Positions 6,953 to 15,383 of a stretch of 25,053 nt of DNA are shown here, in pieces. Position 1 is the first letter of the stretch, and every line of letters begins with the position of its first letter. The position numbers and the translations under genes were made by a program. Below the pieces are notes generated by a model. That model searched no databases and had not been told where the DNA came from. It saw nothing but the letters and a program-made list of their open reading frames with translations. Source of the DNA: CSP1-8 sp049688015 (GTDB taxonomy: Bacteria > Desulfobacterota > Deferrimicrobia > Deferrimicrobiales > Deferrimicrobiaceae). The stretch lies in the NCBI GenBank assembly GCA_049688015.1, contig JBAVJZ010000003.1, positions 1 through 25,053 on the forward strand, written 5' to 3'.

Positions 6953-8917
6953 ATGAGAGGGCGGGAGTTGGATTACTACGCGCAAGGAAGCCTGGTGGCC
7001 GCGGTGGTGGCTCTTGCCATCGCGGGATACCTGCGGGTGTGGGCGAAAGACGATGCGGAGGCGCGGGCCTTCGCGAGCCTGTCGTTCCTGATCTTCCTGT
7101 GGTGCTTCCCCGAGTACCTCTGGAAAACGATCAATTCGGCGTTCTGGCAGCGGGTCGCACTGGCTGCGGTCATGTTCATTCCCCCCTTCGTGTTGCGGTA
7201 CAGCGGTGCGGCGGTGCGGACCCGTCCGAGGTGGCACGGGACCGCGTTTGTGGCCGGGCTCTGGATCAGCGCGGCCTTCCTGGTCACGATCGTGATCGAT
7301 CGTCTGTTCTTCTCCCCCTGGTGGAACGTCGCGGCGCTTCTGTACGTCTACCCGTATCTTGGTCTTTCCCTCTACATCGTCGTCCGCTACGGGTTCCGGG
7401 CGAACCCGTCCTCCATCGAGCGGAAGAAGTTTCAGTTCCTCCTCTTCGGGGGAGGGATCGCAAGCCTTGTCGCGCCGCTCAACTTTCTTCCGGGGACGGG
7501 CGTCTCCTTCCCTCCCCTGGCTTCGTTCGCGATCCTTCTCTTTTTCTACTTCATGGCGACGGGGATCCTCCACCTTCACTTCTTCGAGTTCCCGGACATC
7601 GTGGGGAGGGCGATCATTCTGGTCATCCAGGTGTTCGCCTTCGCCGTTGTGTTCGGAGGCCTGGAGGTCATGTCCGGGCGAAAATTCTGGTTTCCCCTGG
7701 CGGGGACGTTTCTCATTTCGTTTTTCCTGCTTACGTTCTATCCCGTGATGATGCGCAAGCTCGGGGGAATATCGTCCGACCTGCTCGTACGGGAGTCGCG
7801 GACCATCCAGTCCGGGCTGGGGGAACGTGCGAAGAGGATCCCCGAATCCACGTCGCTCGCCGATATCGCACAGGTCGTGGAGGACGCGCTCGGACGGATT
7901 CCGTTCGTCGCCCGCGCGTCCCTCTGGATACATCCGGAGGGCGGGACCGACGCGGGAGTCGGTTCGCTCCCGGTACGGCCCGACGAATATCTGCGTGCGC
8001 TTGCCCGGTTCTCCGCCCGGTTCCCCATGCTCCGGTTCCTCGAGCACGGGGGCTCGCGGGCGGCGGATGTCGCCATCTGGGACGACTCCTGGGACGCCTC
8101 CTTTCCCATCTTTCTCCGGGGGAAGATGGTGGGCGTGGCGATGTTCCTGTGGAAGGAAAAGACGCCGTCTTTCAGGGAACAGGAGCTGTTGATCCCGTTC
8201 CTCGAGGGGATCGGGCTGGCGGTGGAGAACATCCGCCAGAAACAGAGAATCCAGAAGAGAGAGCACTTTGCTACTGTCGGCGAGCTCGCGGCCGGGCTGG
8301 CCCATGAAGTGCGCACGCCGGCCGGGGTGATCAAGGGGGCGGCCCAGTTCCTGTCCCGCGAGGCATCCGACCGGGACCGGGAATTTCTCGACATCATCGT
8401 CGAGGAGGCGGACCGCCTGAACGGCGTGGTAACCGAGTTTCTGGAGTACGCCAGGCCCGGAAACCGGGCACCGAAGAAGATCAATCTGCAAGATCCCGTG
8501 GAACGGGCGGTGGCGCGCCTCGCCAGGGAAAGGGTGAACGGTATGAACGGAATCCGTTCCCACGTTCATGTCGGCAGGCCGGCCCCCACGGTCATCGCGG
8601 ATCCGTCCGAGATCGAACGGGTGGTCTTCAATCTGCTGACGAATGCGGTCGAGGCGATGCCCGGCGGCGGGGACCTCACCGTTCGGATTTCCTCTTCCGG
8701 GGGGGAGAGCCGGATCCTCGTCGAGGATACCGGGACGGGAATCGGGGAAGCGGAAAGGAAGCATCTCTTCCGCCCCTTCTTCACCACGAGGGAGCGAGGA
8801 GTGGGGATGGGGCTGGCGATCTGCCGGCGAATCGTGGAGGAAAACGGGGGATCCATCGCGGTCGAGAGCAATCCCGGGAAGGGGAGTCGCTTCACAGTGA
8901 AGCTGCCGGAGGGATGA
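6953..8917 (+). CDS. Membrane histidine kinase (NtrB/AtoS-like)
   Basis: About 654 aa. Residues 1-270 hold roughly eight hydrophobic segments (for example AAVVALAIAGYL and FATGILHL-like stretches), a membrane sensor region of no named family. A linker that may be GAF-like follows (about 300-430), then HisKA with the phospho-acceptor in GLAHEVRTPAG (H451). The ATPase domain has its N-box near 560 (NLLTNAVEAM), then DTGTGIG, FFTTRERGVGMGLA and GGSIAVES. These are the hallmarks of kinases paired with sigma-54 activators, and such a regulator starts 4 nt after the stop. The ATG at 6953 has no ribosome site and abuts the terminator. A TTG at 6968 in the same frame has AGAGGG six nt upstream and would shorten the protein by five residues. 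The signal sensed is unknown. Confidence 0.9.
   Translation: MRGRELDYYAQGSLVAAVVALAIAGYLRVWAKDDAEARAFASLSFLIFLWCFPEYLWKTINSAFWQRVALAAVMFIPPFVLRYSGAAVRTRPRWHGTAFVAGLWISAAFLVTIVIDRLFFSPWWNVAALLYVYPYLGLSLYIVVRYGFRANPSSIERKKFQFLLFGGGIASLVAPLNFLPGTGVSFPPLASFAILLFFYFMATGILHLHFFEFPDIVGRAIILVIQVFAFAVVFGGLEVMSGRKFWFPLAGTFLISFFLLTFYPVMMRKLGGISSDLLVRESRTIQSGLGERAKRIPESTSLADIAQVVEDALGRIPFVARASLWIHPEGGTDAGVGSLPVRPDEYLRALARFSARFPMLRFLEHGGSRAADVAIWDDSWDASFPIFLRGKMVGVAMFLWKEKTPSFREQELLIPFLEGIGLAVENIRQKQRIQKREHFATVGELAAGLAHEVRTPAGVIKGAAQFLSREASDRDREFLDIIVEEADRLNGVVTEFLEYARPGNRAPKKINLQDPVERAVARLARERVNGMNGIRSHVHVGRPAPTVIADPSEIERVVFNLLTNAVEAMPGGGDLTVRISSSGGESRILVEDTGTGIGEAERKHLFRPFFTTRERGVGMGLAICRRIVEENGGSIAVESNPGKGSRFTVKLPEG
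6956..6970 (+). promoter_or_regulatory. Ribosome site favouring a TTG start for the histidine kinase
   Basis: AGAGGG at 6956-6961, a 6-nt spacer, then TTG at 6968-6970, in frame with the kinase. The alternative ATG at 6953 is preceded by the T-tract of the terminator and shows no Shine-Dalgarno match. Confidence 0.4.
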
Positions 8918-8921
8918 TCGG

Positions 8922-10265
8922 GTGAAGGTGACGATTCTCGTTGCGGAGGACGATCGGAACCTGCGGCGCGTGCTGCGGGCGATACTGGTCCGTGAGGGGT
9001 ACGACGTGGCCGAGGCCTCCAACGGGGAGGCGGCCGCCGCCTGGCTCGCCGTGCACCGGGCCGATGCCCTCGTCACGGACATCCGCATGCCGAAAATGGA
9101 CGGGCTTGCCCTGCTCCGCCACGTGCGCGAGCGGCGCCCCGACCTCCCGGTCATCCTCATAACGGCGTACGGGACGATCGGAGACGCGGTGGAGGCGATC
9201 CGTTCCGGGGCCTTTGACTACATCTCGAAACCGTTCGACGAGGCCGAACTCCTGCGCGTCGTGGGGAACGCCGTTCGAACCTCGGCCGCTACCGCGAAAG
9301 AAGGGGGGAGCGAAGAGTCGGGAGGGTGGTTCGGCATGGTGGGCCGTTCCCCGGCCTGGAAGGAGATCCGCAAAGTGGTCGAGAAAGCGGCCGCCTCCCC
9401 GCTCCCGGTGATGATCACGGGGGAGACGGGGACGGGGAAGGAGCTGGTGGCGCTAGCGATCCACCGGATCAGCGGCCGCGCGGACGGACCGTTCATCAAG
9501 ATCAACGGCGCCGCCATCCCGCCTGCCCTTTGGGAAGCGGAAGTCTTCGGTTACGAGAAGGGAGCGTTCACCGGAGCGGTTACCACGAAGCCGGGACGTT
9601 TCGAGTTGGCCGACGGGGGGACCTTCTTCCTTGACGAGATCGGGGATGTTCCCCTTTCCATGCAGGCGAAACTCCTCCGGGTCCTGCAGGACCGGGCATT
9701 CGAGCGCGTCGGAGGGGTGAAGACGCTTACCTCGGACGTCCGCTTGATCTGCGCGTCGAACCGGGACCTGAGAAAGGAAACCGAGCAAAGAAGGTTCCGG
9801 GAGGATCTTTTTTACCGGATCAACGGCATCCCCGTCCACCTTCCCTCCCTGCGGGCCCGTCGGGAGGACATCCTTCCGCTGGCGGAATATTTTCTCGACC
9901 GCGCCTGCGCGGAGATGGGGGTCCCGGAGAGAAAACTGTCGCCGGAGACGGTGGAGATACTGGAGCGGTATTCATGGCCGGGTAACATCCGGGAACTGGA
10001 GAACGCCGTGGGGAGAGCCGTGGCGCTTTCGGAAGGCGAGGAGATCACCCCGCCGGACCTCTGCATCGCGCTGGCGGACTCGGAAGGGGAGGAGGCGACG
10101 CCGGAGGAGGTGCGGTTCCATGAGTCGGTCCGGGATCACAAGCGGGCGATCATCCTTCGGGCGATACGAAAGTCCGGAGGAAGCAAGACGAAGGCGGCGG
10201 AGATGCTCGGCCTGCAGCCGACCTACCTTTCGCGGCTGATCCGAATCCTCAAGATCGAGTCCTGA
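8922..10265 (+). CDS. Sigma-54-dependent response regulator (NtrC family)
   Basis: A 447-aa protein with the full three-domain NtrC layout. The receiver domain (1-120) has acidic D10/D11, phospho-acceptor D53, T81 and K103. The AAA+ domain has Walker A GETGTGKE (167-174), the sigma-54 contact loop GAFTGA (214-219), Walker B GGTFFLDEIG and the arginine-finger region FREDLFYRI. The C-terminal Fis-type helix-turn-helix is GSKTKAAEMLGLQPTYLSRL. It would be phosphorylated by the adjacent kinase and activate sigma-54 promoters. The start is a GTG 4 nt after the kinase stop, so the two genes are translationally close and surely one operon. I see no clear sigma-54 site (GG-N10-GC) in this window, so its targets are probably elsewhere. 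Confidence 0.95.
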   Translation: MKVTILVAEDDRNLRRVLRAILVREGYDVAEASNGEAAAAWLAVHRADALVTDIRMPKMDGLALLRHVRERRPDLPVILITAYGTIGDAVEAIRSGAFDYISKPFDEAELLRVVGNAVRTSAATAKEGGSEESGGWFGMVGRSPAWKEIRKVVEKAAASPLPVMITGETGTGKELVALAIHRISGRADGPFIKINGAAIPPALWEAEVFGYEKGAFTGAVTTKPGRFELADGGTFFLDEIGDVPLSMQAKLLRVLQDRAFERVGGVKTLTSDVRLICASNRDLRKETEQRRFREDLFYRINGIPVHLPSLRARREDILPLAEYFLDRACAEMGVPERKLSPETVEILERYSWPGNIRELENAVGRAVALSEGEEITPPDLCIALADSEGEEATPEEVRFHESVRDHKRAIILRAIRKSGGSKTKAAEMLGLQPTYLSRLIRILKIES

Positions 10266-10486
10266 TCGACACGCTTCGCGGCGCCCAGGGTCCCGTGGTC
10301 GCCGGTGGAATCGCACAAGGGGGCGCGTGCAGCGATCGTTCGCTGGTATCGCTCCGCAGCCTCGTAGGGGGGATCCGTTCGTGGCTCGCCGTGCGGTGAA
10401 CCTGCACCGCTTAAGCTTGACCTCGCTCAGCCCCCCTCCTGCGGCCTGCTGCGCCAGCAACGGGGGAGCACACCGGAGGATCCGGC
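10266..10486. other. Non-coding gap with several short hairpins
   Basis: These 221 bp lie between the convergent response regulator and YbaK-like genes. They contain CAGCGA-TCGT-TCGCTG (10330-10345), GCGGTG-AACCTG-CACCGC (10393-10410) and an outer pairing of a C-run near 10431-10436 with GGGGG near 10462-10466 enclosing GCTG-CGC-CAGC. No T-tract follows any of them and no credible reading frame exists. It could be terminator remnants, an extragenic repeat or a small structured RNA; I cannot name it. Confidence 0.3.
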
Positions 10487-10957
10487 CTACCGGGCGAGGT
10501 CCGTCTCCTCGCCTCCGGTGAGAGAGGCAAGCTCCATCGGGGTGGTCTCGAACATGTTGTTCGTCTCTCCCGCGGACGGGTAGATCGTTCCGAAGCGATT
10601 GAGGGAGATGTCGAGATAGACGGGAATCCCCTCGGGCAGCGCAAGCGGGGAAACGGCGCCGACCTTGAACCCCGTGTACCTCGCCACGTCCTCCGGGCCG
10701 GCAAGCCGGACCTTTCGTCCTCCGCGCAGCGTCTTCACCTTTTTCAGATCCACCCGCAGGTCCCCGGATATCACCACGGCCACCGGGGAATGGTCCACCA
10801 GGAGAAGGATCGTCTTCGCGATCTGCCCGACCTCCACGCCGAGCGTCCTGGCCGCCAGTTCCGAGTTGTGCGTCGAATCCTCGAAGGAGTGGATCTCCTT
10901 TTCGATCCCGGCGCCTTCGAGGAAGGCCCGCACATCTCTTTCCCCGCGCTCGTGCAT
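10487..10957 (-). CDS. YbaK/EbsC-type aminoacyl-tRNA deacylase
   Basis: A 156-aa single-domain protein of the YbaK/ProX editing family, which hydrolyses mischarged Cys-tRNA(Pro) or related aminoacyl-tRNAs. Seen are the conserved lysine in the segment QIAKTILL (K48), VAVVISGDLRVD, and the glycine/proline-rich loop TGFKVGAVSPLALPEG (95-110). Length equals the usual ~155-160 aa. The ATG at 10957 has a GGGAGGG ribosome site at ideal distance. The frame is open far upstream, but that part is antisense to the maoC and dld genes and not protein-like. A TATAAT box lies 38 nt upstream. The amino acid specificity within the family cannot be read from the sequence with confidence. Confidence 0.88.
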   Translation of the reverse strand: MHERGERDVRAFLEGAGIEKEIHSFEDSTHNSELAARTLGVEVGQIAKTILLLVDHSPVAVVISGDLRVDLKKVKTLRGGRKVRLAGPEDVARYTGFKVGAVSPLALPEGIPVYLDISLNRFGTIYPSAGETNNMFETTPMELASLTGGEETDLAR

Positions 10958-10994
10958 CTTTTCCCTCCCCCGACCGGATCTTTCGGTCGCTGCC

Positions 10995-11000
10995 ATTATA
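10995..11000 (-). promoter_or_regulatory. Consensus -10 box for the YbaK-like gene
   Basis: A perfect TATAAT reads on the minus strand from 11000 to 10995, which would start a transcript about 30 nt before the ATG. No good -35 hexamer stands 16-18 bp upstream, so it may be a weak or activator-dependent promoter. Confidence 0.4.
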
Positions 11001-11122
11001 GCGGATCCTTGCGCCCCCGCCTTCCGGGAAGAGGAATTTCCCCCCGAAGTGGAAACCCGGCAGGCGTTGCGGGTACAATTGAGGATACCGGACAGACAGA
11101 CAAGCCAGAGAATAGGACGGGG

Positions 11123-11548
11123 ATGGGGATGTACGAAGTAGGCCAGTCGGCGGATATGACCAAGGTCATCACCGAGGAGGATATCCTCCGGTTCGCGGAG
11201 ATCACCGGAGACAGGAACCCCGTCCACCTCTCGGAGGAGTTCGCGTCGCAGACCCGGTTCGGGGAACGGATCGCCCACGGGATCCTGACCGCGGGGCTCA
11301 TTTCCGCGGTGATCGGGACGAAGCTGCCGGGACCCGGGTGCCTGTACGTATCCCAGACGCTCGCCTTCCTGGCCCCCGTAAAGATCGGGGACGAGATCAC
11401 GGCCCGGGCGGAGGTCGTCGAGGTGACCTCCGGGAAGCGGCTGAAACTCAGGACACTGTGTATAAACCAGCGCGAGGAAGTTGTGCTGGAAGGCGAGGCG
11501 ATCGTCGTTCCCCCGAGACCGGTTCGGGGAAGACAGGCAAAATCTTGA
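11123..11548 (+). CDS. MaoC-family (R)-specific enoyl-CoA hydratase (PhaJ-like)
   Basis: A 141-aa single hot-dog-fold protein. The catalytic hydratase-2 motif is present as GDRNPVH (D30, N32, H35) followed by FGERIAHGILTAGLIS. LAFLAPVKIGDEI is the family's conserved second half. Such enzymes hydrate trans-2-enoyl-CoA to (R)-3-hydroxyacyl-CoA, linking beta-oxidation to polyhydroxyalkanoate or other acyl-CoA use. Size equals PhaJ-type stand-alone hydratases. The start could be the ATG at 11123 or at 11129; AGGA at 11114 favours the first. It stands alone between the divergent YbaK-like gene and the lactate operon 232 nt downstream, with no terminator between it and that operon. Confidence 0.9.
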   Translation: MGMYEVGQSADMTKVITEEDILRFAEITGDRNPVHLSEEFASQTRFGERIAHGILTAGLISAVIGTKLPGPGCLYVSQTLAFLAPVKIGDEITARAEVVEVTSGKRLKLRTLCINQREEVVLEGEAIVVPPRPVRGRQAKS

Positions 11549-11655
11549 CCCGAAGGAAACCGACCTCGCCCATTCCCGGTTTTCCCCGAACTTCCCGAAG
11601 AAAGGAGAAAATGGTTCCCCTGCGTGGCGCCCCGAAGAGTTCTCTTTTCTCCTAT

Positions 11656-11690
11656 CCGTTTCTCCGCGGGAAGATACAATGAGAAATCGG
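11656..11690 (+). promoter_or_regulatory. Imperfect inverted repeat around a -10-like box upstream of dld
   Basis: CCGTTTCTC (11656-11664) and GAGAAATCGG (11681-11690) are inverted copies differing by one inserted base. They enclose TACAAT at 11675-11680, about 100 nt before the dld start. The arrangement is what an operator over a promoter looks like. No -35 match is obvious, and the regulator is not in the window. Confidence 0.3.
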
Positions 11691-11780
11691 TTTTTTCGGA
11701 TCGTCGAGACGGGCTGAGGACGGGAAGGAAGACGGGAGATCGGTCCAGCGAGATAAATCTCCAAGGGAAGGACCATCGCA

Positions 11781-14642
11781 ATGGCGTCACGATCGAGGAA
11801 AGAGGACATCCTTGCGCTCCCGGAAGCGTACAGGGTTTTCCATGAACGCATCTCCCCCCCCATCCCCTCGGCACGAATTTTCTGCGACCCGTTCCGGACG
11901 CTCGCCTTCGGCACGGACGCCAGCTTCTACCGCCTCGTCCCGAAAATCGTCGTCAAGGTGAACACCCGGGATGAGGTTGCACATCTCCTGCGGACAGCGG
12001 ACCCCTTGCACATTCCCGTCACGTTCCGTGCCGCCGGCACGAGCCTGTCCGGCCAGGCCGTGACGGATTCCGTTCTGGTGGTGCTGGCCGGTGGATGGCG
12101 GAACTGCACCATCCATGAAAACGGGGGGAAAATCTCGTTGGAACCGGGGATCATCGGGGCCGAGGCCAATGCCCGCCTCGCTCCCTACCGGCGGAAAATC
12201 GGTCCGGACCCCGCGTCGATCAATCATTGCATGATCGGAGGGATCGCCGCCAACAACGCGAGCGGCATGTGCTGCGGGACGGCGCAGAACAGCTACCGGA
12301 CAGTCGAGAGCATGAAGATCATTTTCCACGAGGGGACCGTGCTGGACACCGCCGCCCCGGACTCCCGCCGCTCCTTCCTGGTGTCCCACGCGGAGATGAT
12401 CCGGGCGATCGAGGAAATCCGGGACGAGATCTCCGGGGACAGCGCTCTAACGCAGCGGATCCGGGACAAGTTCCGCATCAAGAACACCACGGGATACAGC
12501 ATCAACGCCTTCGTGGATTTCTCCGACCCCATCGACATCCTTCTCCACCTGATGGTTGGGTCCGAAGGAACCCTGGGGTTCATCGCGGAAGTCACGTACC
12601 GGACCGTCGAAGAGCACGCGCACAATGCCTCGGCCCTGATCCTGTTCCCGGACATCGGGAACGCGTGCCGGGCGACGATCAAGCTCAAGGCCGGTCCGGT
12701 GTCCGCTGTCGAGCTGATGGACCGCGCCTCCCTGCGGTCCGTCGAGGACCAGGAAGGGATGCCGCCCTATCTGAAAACTCTCGGGGACTCCGCGACGGGG
12801 CTGCTCGTGGAGACCCGGGCCGGCGACGCGGATTCCCTCGCGCGGCAGGTGGAGGAGGTCCTTGGGCTCCTTTCCGGTATCCCGACCATCTTTCCTGCCG
12901 CCTTCACGGACCAGAAGGCGGAGTGCGAGAAGCTCTGGAACGTCCGGAAAGGGCTTTTTCCCGCCGTCGGGGCGGCGCGGCAGATCGGAACCACGGTGGT
13001 CATCGAAGACGTGGTGTTCCCCATCGAGACGCTCGCGGATGCGACCCTGGAGCTCGAGGGTCTGTTGAAGAAGCACGGATACGAAGAGGGGATCATTTTC
13101 GGCCACGCCCTGGAGGGAAACCTCCATTTCGTCTTCACCCAGGATTTCAGCGACCCCGGGGAGGTGGCGCGCTACCAGCGATTTATGGAAGACGTGTGCG
13201 ACATGGTGGTCAAGAAGTATGACGGTTCGCTCAAGGGAGAACACGGCACGGGACGGAACATGGCCCCCTTCGTGGAGATGGAGTGGGGGGAAAAGGCATA
13301 TGCGCTGATGAAGCGGATCAAGCAAGTATTCGATCCGGAAGGCCTGCTCAACCCCGGCGTGATCATCAACGACAATCCCCAGGTATACCTGGAAGACTTG
13401 AAGCCCCTGCCGGAAGCGCACGAGATCATCGACAAATGCACCGAGTGCGGGTTCTGCGAGATCGTGTGCCCCTCCAGGGACCTCACGACGACGCCGCGTC
13501 AGCGTATCGTCATCCGGCGGGAGATCTCCCGGTTGCAGGCCGTCGGAGGCGACGGGCGGTCCCTTGCCCGGTTCGAGGCGGATTACCGCTACCTGGGCGA
13601 GCAGACGTGTGCGACGGACGGATTGTGCGCCACGACCTGCCCCGTGTCGATCAACACGGGGGAACACACGAAGGAGCTTCGGTCCCTGCAACGGGGCCGC
13701 TTCGGCCGGTCCGCGGCCCGGTGGACCGCTGGCCACTACGCAACGGTTACCGCCGGAGTACGGTGGGGTCTTGTTGCGTTGGGAGCGGCACGGACGATGA
13801 TCGGGGACCGTGCCATGGGCTCCCTTGCGCGAGGGGCAAGGGCCCTGTCGGGCGACCGGCTTCCTCTTTGGAATTCCTGCATGCCGAACGCGGCCCCGGC
13901 ACGAACGTTCCGGAACGCCTCCAACGGGTCCGCCCGCAAGGTGGTCTATTTCCCCAGCTGCATCGTGCGGGCCATGGGGCCTTCCCCGGAGGACCCGGAC
14001 CAGCGCGCCCTCTTCGAGGTGATCCGCTCATTGCTCGAGAAGGGTGGGTTCGAGATCCTGTACCCTCCGGACATGGCCCGCCTGTGCTGCGGCATGCCGT
14101 TCGGGAGCAAGGGGTTTTTCGAGGAGGCCGAGCGGAAGCGCAGGGAGCTCGAATCGGCCCTCCTGGCATGCAGCCGGGACGGAGAATACCCGGTGCTCTT
14201 TGACACGAGTCCGTGCCTCTACACGGTGAAGCAGAACGCCGACCCGCGCCTGCGGATCTACGAGCCGGTGGAGTTCATCCATTCGTTCCTCCTGGACGCC
14301 CTGGAGTTCACGAAAATTCCGGAGACGATCGCCGTGCACGTAACGTGCAGCTCGATCAAGTTGGATCTCCGGGAGAAGTTCCTCGCGGTGGCGGGCGCAT
14401 GCGCGGAAACGGTAGTGGTCCCTGATCGGGCGGGGTGCTGCGGGGTTGCCGGCGACCGACTCTTTTTCTACCCGGAACTCAACGAATCGGCGCTTTCGGG
14501 GCTCCGTGACGGCTTGCCTGCCGGATGCCGCTCCGGGTATTCGAACAGCCGCACCTGCGAGATCGGGCTCTCCCTCCGAAGCGGGTTGTCGTACCAGTCC
14601 ATCGCTTACCTGGTCGACCGGTGCGCGGCGAAGAAGGCATAG
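11781..14642 (+). CDS. dld-II: FAD-linked D-lactate dehydrogenase with Fe-S and CCG domains (Dld-II type)
   Basis: A 953-aa respiratory 2-hydroxyacid dehydrogenase. The order is an FAD-binding PCMH domain (about 45-240; FRAAGTSLSGQAV near 84), the FAD-oxidase C-terminal domain (to about 540, ending GEHGTGRN and DPEGLLNPG), two ferredoxin-like cysteine sets (C553/C556/C559/C563 and C610/C616/C620), and a C-terminal CCG region (SCIVRAMG, LCCGMPF, GCCGVAG). This matches Dld-II of Shewanella (about 930 aa), which oxidises D-lactate to pyruvate and passes electrons to the quinone pool from the cytoplasmic membrane face. The genes that follow, lldE-lldF-lldG, are in the same order as in Shewanella, which strongly supports the call over glycolate oxidase. 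A ribosome site AAGGGAAGGA precedes the ATG. No lactate permease gene is seen next to it. Confidence 0.92.
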   Translation: MASRSRKEDILALPEAYRVFHERISPPIPSARIFCDPFRTLAFGTDASFYRLVPKIVVKVNTRDEVAHLLRTADPLHIPVTFRAAGTSLSGQAVTDSVLVVLAGGWRNCTIHENGGKISLEPGIIGAEANARLAPYRRKIGPDPASINHCMIGGIAANNASGMCCGTAQNSYRTVESMKIIFHEGTVLDTAAPDSRRSFLVSHAEMIRAIEEIRDEISGDSALTQRIRDKFRIKNTTGYSINAFVDFSDPIDILLHLMVGSEGTLGFIAEVTYRTVEEHAHNASALILFPDIGNACRATIKLKAGPVSAVELMDRASLRSVEDQEGMPPYLKTLGDSATGLLVETRAGDADSLARQVEEVLGLLSGIPTIFPAAFTDQKAECEKLWNVRKGLFPAVGAARQIGTTVVIEDVVFPIETLADATLELEGLLKKHGYEEGIIFGHALEGNLHFVFTQDFSDPGEVARYQRFMEDVCDMVVKKYDGSLKGEHGTGRNMAPFVEMEWGEKAYALMKRIKQVFDPEGLLNPGVIINDNPQVYLEDLKPLPEAHEIIDKCTECGFCEIVCPSRDLTTTPRQRIVIRREISRLQAVGGDGRSLARFEADYRYLGEQTCATDGLCATTCPVSINTGEHTKELRSLQRGRFGRSAARWTAGHYATVTAGVRWGLVALGAARTMIGDRAMGSLARGARALSGDRLPLWNSCMPNAAPARTFRNASNGSARKVVYFPSCIVRAMGPSPEDPDQRALFEVIRSLLEKGGFEILYPPDMARLCCGMPFGSKGFFEEAERKRRELESALLACSRDGEYPVLFDTSPCLYTVKQNADPRLRIYEPVEFIHSFLLDALEFTKIPETIAVHVTCSSIKLDLREKFLAVAGACAETVVVPDRAGCCGVAGDRLFFYPELNESALSGLRDGLPAGCRSGYSNSRTCEIGLSLRSGLSYQSIAYLVDRCAAKKA

Positions 14643-14660
14643 GCGTCCGGAGAGACCGAT

Positions 14661-15383
14661 ATGCGAGTCCAACTGTTCGGAACCTGTCTCGTGGATTCCT
14701 TCTTCCCGGAGGTGGGGGAAGCTACGCTCAAGCTTTTTCGGAGGTTCGGCGTTACCGCCGTTTTCCCCAAGAGCCAGACCTGCTGCGGCCAGCCGGCGTT
14801 CAACGCGGGGTACGCAGACGATGCCCGGGAAGCCGCCAGGCATTTCCTGTCGGTCTTTGACGGCGACGATCCGATCGTCACACCGTCGGGTTCCTGCGCT
14901 GCCATGGTCAAGCACCGCTACCCGGACCTGTTCCGTACCGATCCGGTCCTGCATTCGAGGGCCGAACGTACGGCGGGACGGATCTACGAGCTGAGCCAGT
15001 TCCTCGTTCGCGTTCTCCGTGCGCAGGATGCCGGACTGACCGGCAAGGGGACCGTTACCTACCATTCCTCCTGCCATCTGGCACGGGACCTCGGTGTGTG
15101 TGAGGAGCCGTTGCTCCTGTTGCAGTCGATGCAAGGGGTTCGGTTCGTCCCGATGCCCGATGCCACCCGGTGCTGCGGGTTCGGTGGGACGTTCATGGCG
15201 AAGCTTCCCGAGATCTCGTGCGCCCTGGCGGAGGAGAAAGCGGATTCCATCCTGGCGACGGGGGCGGACACGGTGACCGGCTGCGACGCCGGGTGTCTGA
15301 TGAACATAGGGGACGCGATGAAGAAGCGGGCGAACCCCGTGCAGGTAAGACACATCGCGCAGGTTCTCTCGGAGGGGTTATGA
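14661..15383 (+). CDS. lldE: L-lactate dehydrogenase complex subunit LldE/LutA
   Basis: A 240-aa protein made of two CCG (cysteine-rich) domains: C9 with TCCGQPAF at 40-47, then SSCHLARDLG with RCCGFGG and a late CDAGCLMN. These bind the Fe-S or non-cubane cluster that characterises LutA/LldE and heterodisulfide-reductase-like subunits. With LldF and LldG it forms the complex that oxidises L-lactate to pyruvate. GGAGAG stands 6 nt before the ATG. It lies 18 nt after dld-II, and its stop overlaps the lldF start as ATGA, so expression is coupled. Length equals that of known LutA proteins. Confidence 0.94.
   Translation: MRVQLFGTCLVDSFFPEVGEATLKLFRRFGVTAVFPKSQTCCGQPAFNAGYADDAREAARHFLSVFDGDDPIVTPSGSCAAMVKHRYPDLFRTDPVLHSRAERTAGRIYELSQFLVRVLRAQDAGLTGKGTVTYHSSCHLARDLGVCEEPLLLLQSMQGVRFVPMPDATRCCGFGGTFMAKLPEISCALAEEKADSILATGADTVTGCDAGCLMNIGDAMKKRANPVQVRHIAQVLSEGL

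Noticed and set aside
6737..9160. An 807-codon open frame antisense to the histidine kinase and response regulator genes
   Set aside because: GC-rich shadow frame: Arg/Pro/Gly-rich, no domain, opposite a well-supported two-component pair.
10381..10440. Signal recognition particle RNA, suggested by a GAGGTCAAGC..GGTGCAGG stretch on the minus strand
   Set aside because: The GGAA tetraloop and the conserved internal loop of domain IV are missing.
11060..11075. Sigma-54 promoter (GGCAGGCGTTGC) before maoC
   Set aside because: GG and GC are 8 nt apart, not the required 10.
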